A DNA stretch of 64,000 bases, taken from Reyranella humidisoli. Lineage in GTDB: Bacteria > Pseudomonadota > Alphaproteobacteria > Reyranellales > Reyranellaceae. Both the position numbers and the translations under genes were made by a program. Below, piece after piece: positions 52,733 through 61,081 of this stretch; within the stretch, counting starts at the first letter, position 1, and every line of letters starts with the position of its first letter. The stretch lies in the NCBI RefSeq assembly GCF_019039055.1, contig NZ_JAHOPB010000001.1, positions 2,516,001 through 2,580,000 of the forward strand. Direction: 5' to 3'. The notes beneath the pieces are model-generated. The model searched no databases and was not told where the DNA came from. It saw only the letters and a program-made list of their open reading frames with translations.

Positions 52733-53730
52733 GGCGCGCGCGCGGACGCGCCGTTGACGTAGAGCGGCACCGACAGGGTGAAGAATCCACCCGTGCCTTC
52801 GAGCCGGTTGCGGACGGCGAATTCGCTATAGACCTTCACGCGCGCGGCGACGGGGTAGTTGCCGACCTTGAAGTTGTAGCCGAGCGTTCCGCCGACCGCG
52901 GCGACCTGTCCCATGAACTGTCCGAAGACCGCGCCGGCGCCACTGTCGGGCGTGAACTGGCGGTAGAAGTAGCCGACGGCGCCGATCGAGAATTCCTTGC
53001 TGAGATACTGCGTCACCGCCCATTCCAGGTGGAACTCGTCGCCGGTCTTGTACTGCGTGGCGGCGTTCTCCTGGCTGAAGGTGGCGCCGACCGCGAGGGA
53101 GAGATCGAGCCCGATCTTCGGATCGAACCAGGTGAAGGAGCCGGTCACGTCCGCCGCCCAGCGATGGTTGGCGATGTTGGCGAGGGCGCCGTAGCGATAG
53201 TTTCCGACCGGCACGAAGCCCGTGAGCGCGGCGTTCCAATGATAGTTGCCCGCGTGCCAGCCGATTGATGCCGAGACCGCGGGGTCGCCCAGCGTGAACA
53301 CCGAGTCCGATTGCGCGCCGGCCGCCGAGAGTCCCAGCAGGGACGACGACAGGCGAGCGCCGGCATTCACCGTCGGGCCGCCGATCGGCCACAGCAGGGA
53401 GAAGGCGAGATTGCCGCCCAGTACGTCGACCGGCGTCGACCACATGACGCTCGGCAGGTCGAGGATCACCGTCGCATTCACATTGGCGACGGCCTGGCCG
53501 CCCAGCGTCGGAAACACGGTCTGCGTCGCGGTCGCGGCGCCGCTGTAGATGTAGAGATTGTTGGCGAAATAGACACCAGGCGGCGGCGTGATGCCGGCGT
53601 TGGTGCCGCGCAGGCCGAGAAGATAGACGCCGTGCCCGCCCTCGGCCGCATGGACCGCCGGCGCGGCTACCAGGAGCGCGACCAGAAAGGTCAAACGGCG
53701 CAAGAGCGAATCAAATGGCTGCGTTCTCAT
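52717..53730 (-). CDS. SphA/MetA-pathway outer-membrane protein (phenol-degradation type)
   Basis: A 337-residue predicted outer-membrane beta-barrel. The Sec signal ends at VHAAEGGHG, and the mature start EGGHGVYLLGLRGTNAGITPPPG is typical of the SphA/Phenol_MetA_deg family. Alternating strands with aromatic girdles run through the protein (WNAALTGFVPVGNYRYG, FEFHLEW-like segments, VGYFYRQFTPDSGAG). Family members are thought to pass hydrophobic substrates through the outer membrane. It is followed by two sulfatase genes, so a sulfate-ester or aromatic substrate import role is a reasonable inference. The C-terminal residues come from the 13-bp repeat. Confidence 0.85.
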   Translation of the reverse strand: MRTQPFDSLLRRLTFLVALLVAAPAVHAAEGGHGVYLLGLRGTNAGITPPPGVYFANNLYIYSGAATATQTVFPTLGGQAVANVNATVILDLPSVMWSTPVDVLGGNLAFSLLWPIGGPTVNAGARLSSSLLGLSAAGAQSDSVFTLGDPAVSASIGWHAGNYHWNAALTGFVPVGNYRYGALANIANHRWAADVTGSFTWFDPKIGLDLSLAVGATFSQENAATQYKTGDEFHLEWAVTQYLSKEFSIGAVGYFYRQFTPDSGAGAVFGQFMGQVAAVGGTLGYNFKVGNYPVAARVKVYSEFAVRNRLEGTGGFFTLSVPLYVNGASARAPDSAN

Positions 53731-53850
53731 CGATCCAGCCTCTTCGGAGCAGAGCCTGCCTGATAGCGCGCGATGGGATCGGCAATTGACCGTGCGCAGT
53801 CAATTCGGTGCGGTGACCGCGCGTTTTCCGGCAGCGGTCGACCGGCCCGG

Positions 53851-56800
53851 TCAGAACGACACCGAGAGATGAATTCTTCCCTCGACCACATCGAGGCCCC
53901 CTTGGCCGAAGCTGAGATAGCCGGCGCTTGCTTCGAGGAGCACGGACTCCGACAGCAGCACGCGGGCACCCGTGCGAACGGTGAAACTCCACGGCGAGGG
54001 CGTGACGAGCTGCAGGGTACTGGACAGGATCTGTCCGCCGTTGGGACGCGCGTATTCGTAGACGGCGCCAAACTCCGCGTACGGCATGATGCGCGTGCCG
54101 TTGGCCGTGACGAACATCCGGTTGATCTCGGCGGCCGCTTCGATGGCGCCATAGTCGTAGGTGGCGCTGGGAAAGGTGACACCGATCTGCTGGCCGAAGA
54201 CGGTCGCATTGAGGTCGTAGCCGTCGCTGAACGTGCGGGCATATCCTGCGGAAAGCCTCGGGCGCACGGTGACGCCTTCGACGTCGTATTGTCCGTGCAG
54301 GTTGACCGCGGCCGACAGGCGTTGCGACTGGAAGGTGCCCCCGAGCACGGACAGGCCCATGTCGTTGCTGCTTCGATTGTAGCCCAGCGCCGCGTCGATC
54401 GCCCAGTTGGGCGACAGGACGAAGGCGGCGTAGGGACCGACGGTCACGCCGCGCGAGGAGCCCTGGAAGAAGCCGCCATATCCCGTGCTGCGGCTGTCCT
54501 CCCAGGTGGCCGTCAGGCCAACGACGATACGATCGTTGACCTTGCGATCGAGACCGACGGTCGCCGTGCGGGCCGAACCGGCGACGTCTAGCCCGTAGCG
54601 TCCGTCGTTGGAGCTGAGCACGCGAATATCGGTCCACAGATTCCAGTCGGCCTCCGTGCCGACTCCGAGGTCGCGGCCGGGCGTGACCGGCACCCCGAAG
54701 TCCGTCGCCTGGCACTGGTTGGGGAGACAGAGCGGCGCGGCCGGTTCGCAATCGGGCCGTCCCTCCGTATCGCCGGGCCGGCGATTGCGAGGATCGGGAC
54801 AGTCGAGCGGACGGTCGTCACGTGGCAGCATCTCTCCCTGGGCGGGCGCTGCGCTGGCTGGCGCCGGCACGAAGCCGGACGGTGGCGTTACCGTACCCGG
54901 AGGGCCCGGCACGACCACCACGCTCCCACCGCCACCCGGCGGCAGTGTCCCAATCGGCGGCGTCACGCCACCGGGCATGCCGGGTGTCACGCCGGTGACG
55001 GGTGGCAGCGTGCCGATGGGGGGAGTCACGCCACCGGGCATACCGGGCGTCACGCCGGTGACGGGCGGCAACGTGCCGATGGGCGGCGTTACGCCACCCG
55101 GCATGCCGGGCGTCACGCCGGTGACGGGCGGCAGCGTACCAATGGGAGGCGTCACGCCACCGGGCATTCCAGGTGTCACACCGGTCACGGGTGGCAGCGT
55201 ACCGATGGGGGGAGTCACGCCACCGGGCATGCCGGGTGTCACGCCGGTGACGGGTGGAAGCGTGCCGATGGGCGGCGTTACGCCACCCGGCATGCCGGGC
55301 GTCACGCCTGTGACGGGCGGCAACGTACCGATGGGGGGCGTCACGCCACCGGGCATGCCGGGCGTCACACCGGTCACGGGCGGCAGCGTGCCGATGGGAG
55401 GCGTCACGCCACCGGGCATTCCAGGTGTCACACCGGTGACGGGTGGCAGCGTACCGATGGGGGGCGTCACGCCACCGGGCATGCCGGGCGTCACGCCGGT
55501 GACGGGCGGCAGTGTGCCGATGGGCGGCGTCACGCCACCGGGCATGCCGGGTGTCACACCGGTCACCGGGGGCAACGTACCGATGGGAGGCGTCACGCCA
55601 CCGGGCATTCCAGGTGTCACACCGGTGACGGGTGGCAGCGTGCCGATGGGAGGCGTCACGCCACCGGGCATGCCGGGTGTCACGCCGGTTACGGGTGGCA
55701 GTGTGCCGATGGGGGGAGTCACGCCACCGGGCATGCCGGGTGTCACGCCGGTGACGGGTGGTAGCGTTCCGATGGGAGGCGTCACGCCACCCGGCATGCC
55801 GGGCGTCACGCCGGTGACGGGCGGCAGCGTGCCGATGGGAGGCGTTACGCCACCGGGCATGCCGGGCGTCACACCGGTGACGGGTGGCAGCGTACCGATG
55901 GGGGGAGTCACGCCACCGGGCATGCCGGGTGTCACGCCGGTCACGGGGGGCAACGTGCCGATGGGGGGAGTCACGCCACCCGGCATGCCGGGTGTCACGC
56001 CGGTGACGGGCGGCAGCGTGCCAATGGGAGGCGTCACGCCACCGGGCATGCCGGGCGTTATGCCGGTGACGGGTGGAAGCGTTCCGATGGGAGGCGTCAC
56101 GCCACCGGGCATACCGGGCGTTATGCCGGTGACGGGTGGCAGCGTGCCGATGGGAGGTGTTACGCCACCGGGCATGCCGGGCGTTATGCCGGTGACGGGT
56201 GGAAGCGTTCCGATGGGAGGCGTCACGCCACCGGGCATACCGGGCGTTATGCCGGTGACGGGTGGCAGCGTGCCGATGGGAGGTGTTACGCCACCGGGCA
56301 TGCCGGGCGTTATGCCGGTCACGGGTGGCAGCGTGCCAATGGGAGGCGTCACGCCACCGGGCATGCCGGGTGTTATGCCGGTCACTGGCGGCAATGTTCC
56401 AATGGGCGGCGTCACGGCGCCGGGCAGGGTTGGCGTGATGCCCGTAACGGGCGGCAGGATACCGATCGGTGGCGTGACGGCGCCGGGGAATGTGGGAACG
56501 ACAGGCCGCGTGGGCGTGATCGGGACGGTTCCGGTGCCTGGTGGCAGCGTGCCGATCGGGGGCTTCACGCCGCCCGGCAGCATGGGCGTCAGCGGGGAGA
56601 AACCGGGAAACAGCTTGCCGATCGGCGGGACCACGAGGCCGGGCGGCCTGATGTTGGGAAAGGAGATGTGCGGCGGCAGCGTGAGGCCGGCTTTCTGGTT
56701 CTGGGTGTCGAGCAGGCAGTCCTTGTTGCCGGTCGTGTCGTAGAGCTTGTGCGTTCCGCCACTGCCGTTGGAGACGAAGGGCGAAAGCGTGACGTTCAGT

Positions 56801-57039
56801 CCGCGCCTGTCCTTGGACCATTGGTCGACCGTCGTATTGCCTTGCGCCGCAGTGAGCCGAAAGGAGCCTGCACTTGTCGCCGACAGCCAGACAGACTTCG
56901 CCGCATTGTTGGTGTTGCCGAGATAGAACAGACCGCCGCTCGCATTGCAGTTGCCGGCAAGAGCCGACAGAGGCGTGCTTGCGAGGAGCATGGCCGCCAG
57001 CGGCGCCAGGGGATTGCGGGCGATGCGCATGAACAACAT
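53851..57039 (-). CDS. Autotransporter-like outer-membrane protein with 24-copy Pro/Gly repeat stalk
   Basis: A 1062-residue protein. A Sec signal ends at LSALAG. A small head with two cysteines (GNCNASGG, KDCLLDTQ) follows. Residues 197-700 are 24 repeats of 21 residues (consensus GVTPPIGTLPPVTGVTPGMPG). After a short linker, residues ~795-1062 form an autotransporter-type beta-barrel, beginning WNLWTDIRVLSSNDG and ending LSVSF with the terminal Phe for Bam recognition. There is no classical beta-helix passenger; the repeats probably make an extended stalk. Met4 (57030) is an alternative start. The AT-barrel call is firm; an adhesive or surface role is inference. Confidence 0.88.
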   Translation of the reverse strand: MLFMRIARNPLAPLAAMLLASTPLSALAGNCNASGGLFYLGNTNNAAKSVWLSATSAGSFRLTAAQGNTTVDQWSKDRRGLNVTLSPFVSNGSGGTHKLYDTTGNKDCLLDTQNQKAGLTLPPHISFPNIRPPGLVVPPIGKLFPGFSPLTPMLPGGVKPPIGTLPPGTGTVPITPTRPVVPTFPGAVTPPIGILPPVTGITPTLPGAVTPPIGTLPPVTGITPGMPGGVTPPIGTLPPVTGITPGMPGGVTPPIGTLPPVTGITPGMPGGVTPPIGTLPPVTGITPGMPGGVTPPIGTLPPVTGITPGMPGGVTPPIGTLPPVTGITPGMPGGVTPPIGTLPPVTGVTPGMPGGVTPPIGTLPPVTGVTPGMPGGVTPPIGTLPPVTGVTPGMPGGVTPPIGTLPPVTGVTPGMPGGVTPPIGTLPPVTGVTPGMPGGVTPPIGTLPPVTGVTPGMPGGVTPPIGTLPPVTGVTPGMPGGVTPPIGTLPPVTGVTPGMPGGVTPPIGTLPPVTGVTPGMPGGVTPPIGTLPPVTGVTPGMPGGVTPPIGTLPPVTGVTPGMPGGVTPPIGTLPPVTGVTPGMPGGVTPPIGTLPPVTGVTPGMPGGVTPPIGTLPPVTGVTPGMPGGVTPPIGTLPPVTGVTPGMPGGVTPPIGTLPPVTGVTPGMPGGVTPPIGTLPPVTGVTPGMPGGVTPPIGTLPPGGGGSVVVVPGPPGTVTPPSGFVPAPASAAPAQGEMLPRDDRPLDCPDPRNRRPGDTEGRPDCEPAAPLCLPNQCQATDFGVPVTPGRDLGVGTEADWNLWTDIRVLSSNDGRYGLDVAGSARTATVGLDRKVNDRIVVGLTATWEDSRSTGYGGFFQGSSRGVTVGPYAAFVLSPNWAIDAALGYNRSSNDMGLSVLGGTFQSQRLSAAVNLHGQYDVEGVTVRPRLSAGYARTFSDGYDLNATVFGQQIGVTFPSATYDYGAIEAAAEINRMFVTANGTRIMPYAEFGAVYEYARPNGGQILSSTLQLVTPSPWSFTVRTGARVLLSESVLLEASAGYLSFGQGGLDVVEGRIHLSVSF
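54938..56449. repeat. 63-bp tandem repeat array, 24 units
   Basis: Twenty-four in-phase 63-bp units span exactly 1512 bases inside the autotransporter-like gene. The units at the 54.9-kb side are nearly identical, with base changes mostly silent or of few kinds (Met/Ile, Ser/Asn in the opposite frame). The unit at the 56.4-kb end is more diverged, and further degenerate copies continue to ~56590. Because 63 is a multiple of three, copy number changes keep the frame. Confidence 0.95.
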
Positions 57040-57218
57040 CCCATCATCGAACGCGAGGCACGGTGAGACGATGACCGCCGCCAGTCAGTAGACACGCCGG
57101 CTTTGCTTAGCTGAGGCGCCGCGTTCGAATTGCCCGTACACGGTCATTCCGGGATCGGCCCGCGCTCCAGAGCGGATTCGTGTCCCGGGGATCGGACGTT
57201 GCTTTTTTCCTCCCTCTG

Positions 57219-58040
57219 CTAAGGGCGCAGGCGTTCGGCGAAGAAGGCGAGGATCTCGTCGCGGGCGGTGACGGTCGGTTGGCCGGCTTCGTCGATCAGA
57301 TGGACCGTGACGACGCTGTGCGGCGTGGGCACGAAGCTGTCGAAGAACGGCGGCAGGTCCTGCTTGTTGGCCGCGGCATCGGGCAGGACGCGCGAGATGA
57401 AGCGGTCGCCCAGCGCTTCCGAGAAGGCGGCGAACCGTTCGGCGCGGCAGAACTGGTCGCCGGCAAAACGATAACCGCGCACGGTGAGATCGTCGCGCTC
57501 CAGCCGCTCGCGGATCGCGGCCAGTTCGCTCGCGGCAAGCCCGGTGCCGGCGGGATCGTCGAGCGGCAGCGACGGTTGCGCCAGGACCGGTGCGCGCACC
57601 GACGGTTCGAGCATCATCGACAGGGCGAAGTTGCCGGTGAAGCACATGCCGATGGCGCCGACGCCGGGGCCGCCGCACTCGACATGGGCGACGCGCGCCA
57701 GCGCCCGTAGCCACTGCACGGCGGGTGAGGGGCCGCCGTTGGCCAGCGCGCGGAACTCCGCGCTGATGCAGGCGCGTCGGAAGACCGTGGCGCCTTCCTC
57801 GGCGGAGGCGACGGCGCCATCGCGGCCGAACAGCGAGGGCATGTAGACGGCAAAGCCCGCATCGCGCACCCATCGGGCGAAGCGCGCGACGTGGGGGCTG
57901 ATGCCCGGCATCTCGGTCATCACGATCACGGCGGGTCCTCTGCCCGCGACATAGACTGTCTTCGTCGCGCCGTGCAGCGTGAACTCGCGGCGTTCGAAAT
58001 CGTCGAGCGGATCGTCCTGAGTGAGCGTGCGCGCCGGCAT
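57219..58040 (-). CDS. Dienelactone hydrolase-family protein
   Basis: A 273-residue alpha/beta hydrolase of the dienelactone hydrolase family. The nucleophile is the Cys of IGMCFTGNF (dienelactone hydrolase GxCxG), the acid is probably Asp near RFAGDQFC, and the His is probably in TPHSVVTVH. Early residues VIVMTEMPGISPHVARFARW hold the oxyanion part. The family opens lactones in aromatic degradation, but many members have other ester substrates. GGAGG supports the ATG; the frame extends far upstream through the unrelated region, which is a shadow. It is divergent from an AraC-type gene with 90 bp between, the usual layout for a regulator and its target. Confidence 0.9.
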   Translation of the reverse strand: MPARTLTQDDPLDDFERREFTLHGATKTVYVAGRGPAVIVMTEMPGISPHVARFARWVRDAGFAVYMPSLFGRDGAVASAEEGATVFRRACISAEFRALANGGPSPAVQWLRALARVAHVECGGPGVGAIGMCFTGNFALSMMLEPSVRAPVLAQPSLPLDDPAGTGLAASELAAIRERLERDDLTVRGYRFAGDQFCRAERFAAFSEALGDRFISRVLPDAAANKQDLPPFFDSFVPTPHSVVTVHLIDEAGQPTVTARDEILAFFAERLRP

Positions 58041-58130
58041 GCCTTGTCCTCCGTTGGGTGCCGCCATCGTTGCCGCGGCGCGGCGTTTCCGATAGGTGTC
58101 CAAATCGACATCGAACGAGCATTTTATGCC

Positions 58131-59057
58131 ATGACGCGAATCACCGTCCTCGAACTGCCCGGCCGCATGGCGTCGAGCGCCGCCATCACCCACGACGTGC
58201 TGGCGACCGCCAATCGCGTAAGCCTTGCGGCGGGCCGACCGGCGCCCTTCGAGGTGCGCACGCTCCTCTGCGCCGACGCAAAGGCGCGCGCGCCGGCGGC
58301 GGGGACCGATCTCGTCGTCGTGCCGGGCCTCGGCGTCGACACCGAGGAAGCACTCCTCGCCCGGATCGCGGCGCCCGATTGCCGCCGTGCGATGCGCCTC
58401 CTGGCGAATGCCGCGCGGGCGGGAAGCGCCATCGCCGCCTCCTGCGCCAGCACTTTCCTGCTGGCCGAGGCGGGCCTGCTCGATGGCCGTCGCGCGACGA
58501 CCACCTGGTGGTTCGCGCCGTTGTTCAGCCGTCGCTATCGCGACGTCGTGCTGCTGACCGACCAGATCGTGGTGGCGGACTGGCCGATCGCCACGGGAGG
58601 CGCCGCGATGGCGCAGATGGACCTGATGCTGGCCGTCGTCGCGCGCTTCGCGGGGGCGGGGCTGGCGAAGGCCTGCGCCGGCTACCTGCTGCTGGACGGT
58701 CGCACGTCGCAGGCGCCCTACATGGCGATCACCTACCTCGCGGGACAGGATCCGGCGATCGCGAAGGCGGAGAGCTGGGTCCGCCGCAACGTGGCGCGCG
58801 ACTTCGCCATCGAGGATCTGGCGAAGGCGATGGCGATGACGCCGCGCACTTTCGCCCGCCGCGTGGCGGCGACCTGCGGCCTCTCGCCGATCCGCTTCGT
58901 GCGCCGCATCCGCATCGAGACGGCCCGCTTCCTGCTCGAGACCACGAAGCGGCCGGTCGAGGAGATCGCGCGCTGCGTGGGCTATGCCGACGCCTCGACG
59001 TTGCGCCGCCTGATGCGCAGCGACACGCAACGCACGCCGGCGGATTTCCGCCGCTAG
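58131..59057 (+). CDS. GlxA-type AraC-family transcriptional regulator
   Basis: A 308-residue protein with an N-terminal DJ-1/PfpI-type domain (VVVPGLGVDTEEALL, SAIAASCASTFLLAEAGLLDGRRATTTWW) and a C-terminal AraC helix-turn-helix pair (FAIEDLAKAMAMTPRTFARRVAATC, then EEIARCVGYADASTLRRLMR). The Cys of ASCAST sits where the DJ-1 nucleophile would be. Such regulators sense small metabolites and usually control a neighbouring gene, here perhaps the divergent dienelactone hydrolase. The frame is open upstream, but the ATG at 58131 begins the domain. Its stop overlaps the opposing FMN-binding gene by 4 bp. Confidence 0.92.
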   Translation: MTRITVLELPGRMASSAAITHDVLATANRVSLAAGRPAPFEVRTLLCADAKARAPAAGTDLVVVPGLGVDTEEALLARIAAPDCRRAMRLLANAARAGSAIAASCASTFLLAEAGLLDGRRATTTWWFAPLFSRRYRDVVLLTDQIVVADWPIATGGAAMAQMDLMLAVVARFAGAGLAKACAGYLLLDGRTSQAPYMAITYLAGQDPAIAKAESWVRRNVARDFAIEDLAKAMAMTPRTFARRVAATCGLSPIRFVRRIRIETARFLLETTKRPVEEIARCVGYADASTLRRLMRSDTQRTPADFRR

Positions 59058-59653
59058 GCCTTTTCGGGCGAGCCAGAAGCGCTCTGGCTTCGGGTCGGCG
59101 AGGGCGCCACCGCATCCGGTGTCTTCGTGCCGTCGCGCGCCGGCCACTGGTCGGCGACGGCGGGCAGCTTCGTTTCCTTGCCGGTGATGCGCGCGGGGGC
59201 GACGGCATAGACGGTGATGTGGTCGAGGCGAGGGTAGAAGCCCTTGGGGCGCCCCACGTCGCGGCAGTGATACTTGGCCATCAGCGCGTCGCAGAATTTC
59301 TGCTTCAGGGCACGGTCGTCGACGATGCGGATGATTCCATGCACCACGACGCTGGCATGGGCGATCGAGACGTCGCATTCGAAGCGGCCATAGTCGAAGA
59401 CCTCGCCCGGCTCGTCGACCACCAGGCAGACGCGCGTTGCGGCATCGACGTTGGCACGGAAGTGGCCCGGCGCGGCGCTGTTGTGCATCAGGATCTCTCC
59501 GTCCATCCAGACATAGAGCAGCGGCGTCACATAGGGCGCGCCGTCAGCGCCGACGGTCGCCACACGGGCACAGTGGCCGCGCGCGAGCAGCCGGTGCGCG
59601 TCCTCCTCGGACATCAGCTTGTCGGTGCGTCTGACCGGCGGTGCACTGCTCAT
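59054..59653 (-). CDS. Pyridoxamine 5'-phosphate oxidase-family FMN-binding protein
   Basis: A 199-residue split-barrel protein. It contains LARGHCARVATVGADGAPYVTPLLYVW, a typical start of the PNPOx-like family, GHFRANVDAATRVCLVVDEPGEVFDYG and a mid-protein segment SVVVHGIIRIV. These proteins bind FMN or haem and act as reductases or oxidases of small molecules, or in heme utilisation; the substrate is not visible. The tail after ~170 is Pro/Ser-rich and low in structure. The start MSSAPPV (59653) follows GGGGGACGA. It converges on the AraC-type gene. Confidence 0.87.
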   Translation of the reverse strand: MSSAPPVRRTDKLMSEEDAHRLLARGHCARVATVGADGAPYVTPLLYVWMDGEILMHNSAAPGHFRANVDAATRVCLVVDEPGEVFDYGRFECDVSIAHASVVVHGIIRIVDDRALKQKFCDALMAKYHCRDVGRPKGFYPRLDHITVYAVAPARITGKETKLPAVADQWPARDGTKTPDAVAPSPTRSQSASGSPEKA

Positions 59654-59804
59654 GGTTCGTCCCCCGTGGGTGAGCGACGCTAGCGGACCGTGCGTCCCGA
59701 CACACACGAAGGCTGCTCACGTCGGTTCGATATTATTCTCGGCCTCGTCGCCAAATTTTCTCGCCTCCGGCCCGGCGGATTTCACCCTATGGTCGGCGCG
59801 CCCC

Positions 59805-60743
59805 ATGGTTTACCGACTGCCCCCACTCAGCTCGATGCGCCTCTTCGAGGCCGCGGGCCGTCATCTCAGCTTCAAGGCCGCCGCCGAGGACCTGAACATC
59901 ACGCCGAGCGCGATCAGCCACGGCGTGCAGACGCTCGAAGACTGGCTGGGCGTCGAGCTCTTCGTGCGCGGCAACCGCTCGCTCGCGCTCACCGAAGCCG
60001 GCGCCGTCTATCTGCCCCAGGTCCAGGCGGCGCTCGAACTGCTCGCACGCGCGACAGAGACGGTGCCGGGCCGCAAGCCGACCGGGCGGCTGGCGGTGAG
60101 CGTGCCGCCGACCTTCGGCATGCGTTGGCTGCTGCCGCGGCTGCGGCGCTTCAACGAGCGCCATCCCCGAATCGAAGTGACCGTCGATACGTCGCAGCGC
60201 CGGGTCGAGTTCTCGCGCGACGGGATCGACGTCGCCATCCGTATGGGCCGCGGCGACTGGACGGGACTGCACGCGACCTGCCTGGTGCGCGAGAGGCTGG
60301 TGCCGGTCTGTGCACCCGCGCTCGCGGCGTCGATCCGCTCCGCCGACGATCTGCGGCGCGAGACCCTCCTGCACGTCACCCGAGCGGGCGAGGACTGGGC
60401 CGCCTGGGGCGGGCTGGCCGGCATCGACCTGTCCGCGACCACGGGCGGCGTGCGCTTCGACACGATCCAGATGGCGCTCGAAGCCGCGGTGGCCGGCATC
60501 GGTGTGGCGCTCGGCCGCCTGCCGCTGGTCGAGCCGGATTTCGCGGCCAACCGGCTGATGCCCGTGCTGGGCCCGCCGCTCGTCTGCGCCACCGGCTACT
60601 GGCTGGTGATGCAGCGCGAGACAGTGATGCGTCCCGAGGTGAGTGCGTTCCGCCGATGGATCGACAGCGAACTCAAGGCAGCCGACGAAGGGGGTCGGGC
60701 AGAAACGGCACCGGCCCGGCCGCGCGCCGCGGGCGCCAGGTAG
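59805..60743 (+). CDS. LysR-family transcriptional regulator (GcvA-like)
   Basis: A 312-residue LysR regulator. The N-terminal winged helix is LPPLSSMRLFEAAGRHLSFKAAAEDLNITPSAISHGVQTLE, and a substrate-binding domain follows (RLAVSVPPTFGMRWLLPRL, IDVAIRMGRGDW, GIGVALGRLPLVEPD). The pattern, especially TFGMRWLLPRL and IRMGRGDW, is that of the GcvA subgroup, common in Alpha- and Betaproteobacteria. The frame is open further upstream; ATG at 59805 is the family start. It diverges from the FMN-binding gene at 59653, its likely target, with 151 bp between. The stop is directly followed by the nested palindrome. Confidence 0.93.
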   Translation: MVYRLPPLSSMRLFEAAGRHLSFKAAAEDLNITPSAISHGVQTLEDWLGVELFVRGNRSLALTEAGAVYLPQVQAALELLARATETVPGRKPTGRLAVSVPPTFGMRWLLPRLRRFNERHPRIEVTVDTSQRRVEFSRDGIDVAIRMGRGDWTGLHATCLVRERLVPVCAPALAASIRSADDLRRETLLHVTRAGEDWAAWGGLAGIDLSATTGGVRFDTIQMALEAAVAGIGVALGRLPLVEPDFAANRLMPVLGPPLVCATGYWLVMQRETVMRPEVSAFRRWIDSELKAADEGGRAETAPARPRAAGAR

Positions 60744-60882
60744 GGCTATCGCATATGAAGCAAGGGTCCCTCACTGCGTTCTCAGGGCGGAGATTACTCC
60801 GCCCTGAGAACGCAGTGAGGGATCTTCCTCTTTCTTCTAGAACGCCGACAGTTCCGACGTTTCAGGTCATATGCGATAGCCC
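60743..60882. repeat. Nested perfect palindrome element
   Basis: An outer perfect 16-bp inverted repeat (60743-60758 and 60867-60882) encloses an inner perfect 26-bp one (60767-60792 and 60797-60822) with a four-base loop (atta). The inner arms begin with tccctcac, as in the element at 34044. The left outer arm starts at the last base of the LysR stop codon. The hairpin could end transcription and its shape is that of a dispersed mobile repeat. Confidence 0.9.
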
Positions 60883-61081
60883 TGGAACTCCAGGGAGGTT
60901 CGGCTGACTTCTCGTCGCGCGCGTTGAAGGGATCGCGGTTGCGGCCATCGCGGCCCGTCCGTCAGGCTCGCGCGCATGAAGAACACCCGACACGCGGGCG
61001 GCATCGGCTGGCCGCCGACCGTCGACCCCGATCGCCTGCTCTGAGCCGTTCCATGCCGTCGCGTTTCGACAGGAGCGGACC
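60883..61081. other. Intergenic remainder before the HAD gene
   Basis: Together with the palindrome element this makes a 338-bp space without a credible gene. A 22-codon frame from ATG at 60976 is too short and unsupported. AGGAG before the HAD gene ATG at 61082 is the only clear signal. Confidence 0.5.

Noticed and set aside
54938-56449. Possible CRISPR array
   Set aside because: Units are contiguous 63-bp copies with no unique spacers, lie in frame within a gene, and no cas gene is near.
54608-56743. 711-codon + strand frame with GGSVPMGGVTPPGMPG repeats, and a third 667-codon minus frame
   Set aside because: The 63-bp unit is free of stops in several frames, so these frames are by-products. 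Only the minus frame of 53851-57039 has a signal peptide, head and barrel.
60976-61044. 22-codon frame in the gap before the HAD gene
   Set aside because: No ribosome site, no similarity, and the region looks non-coding.
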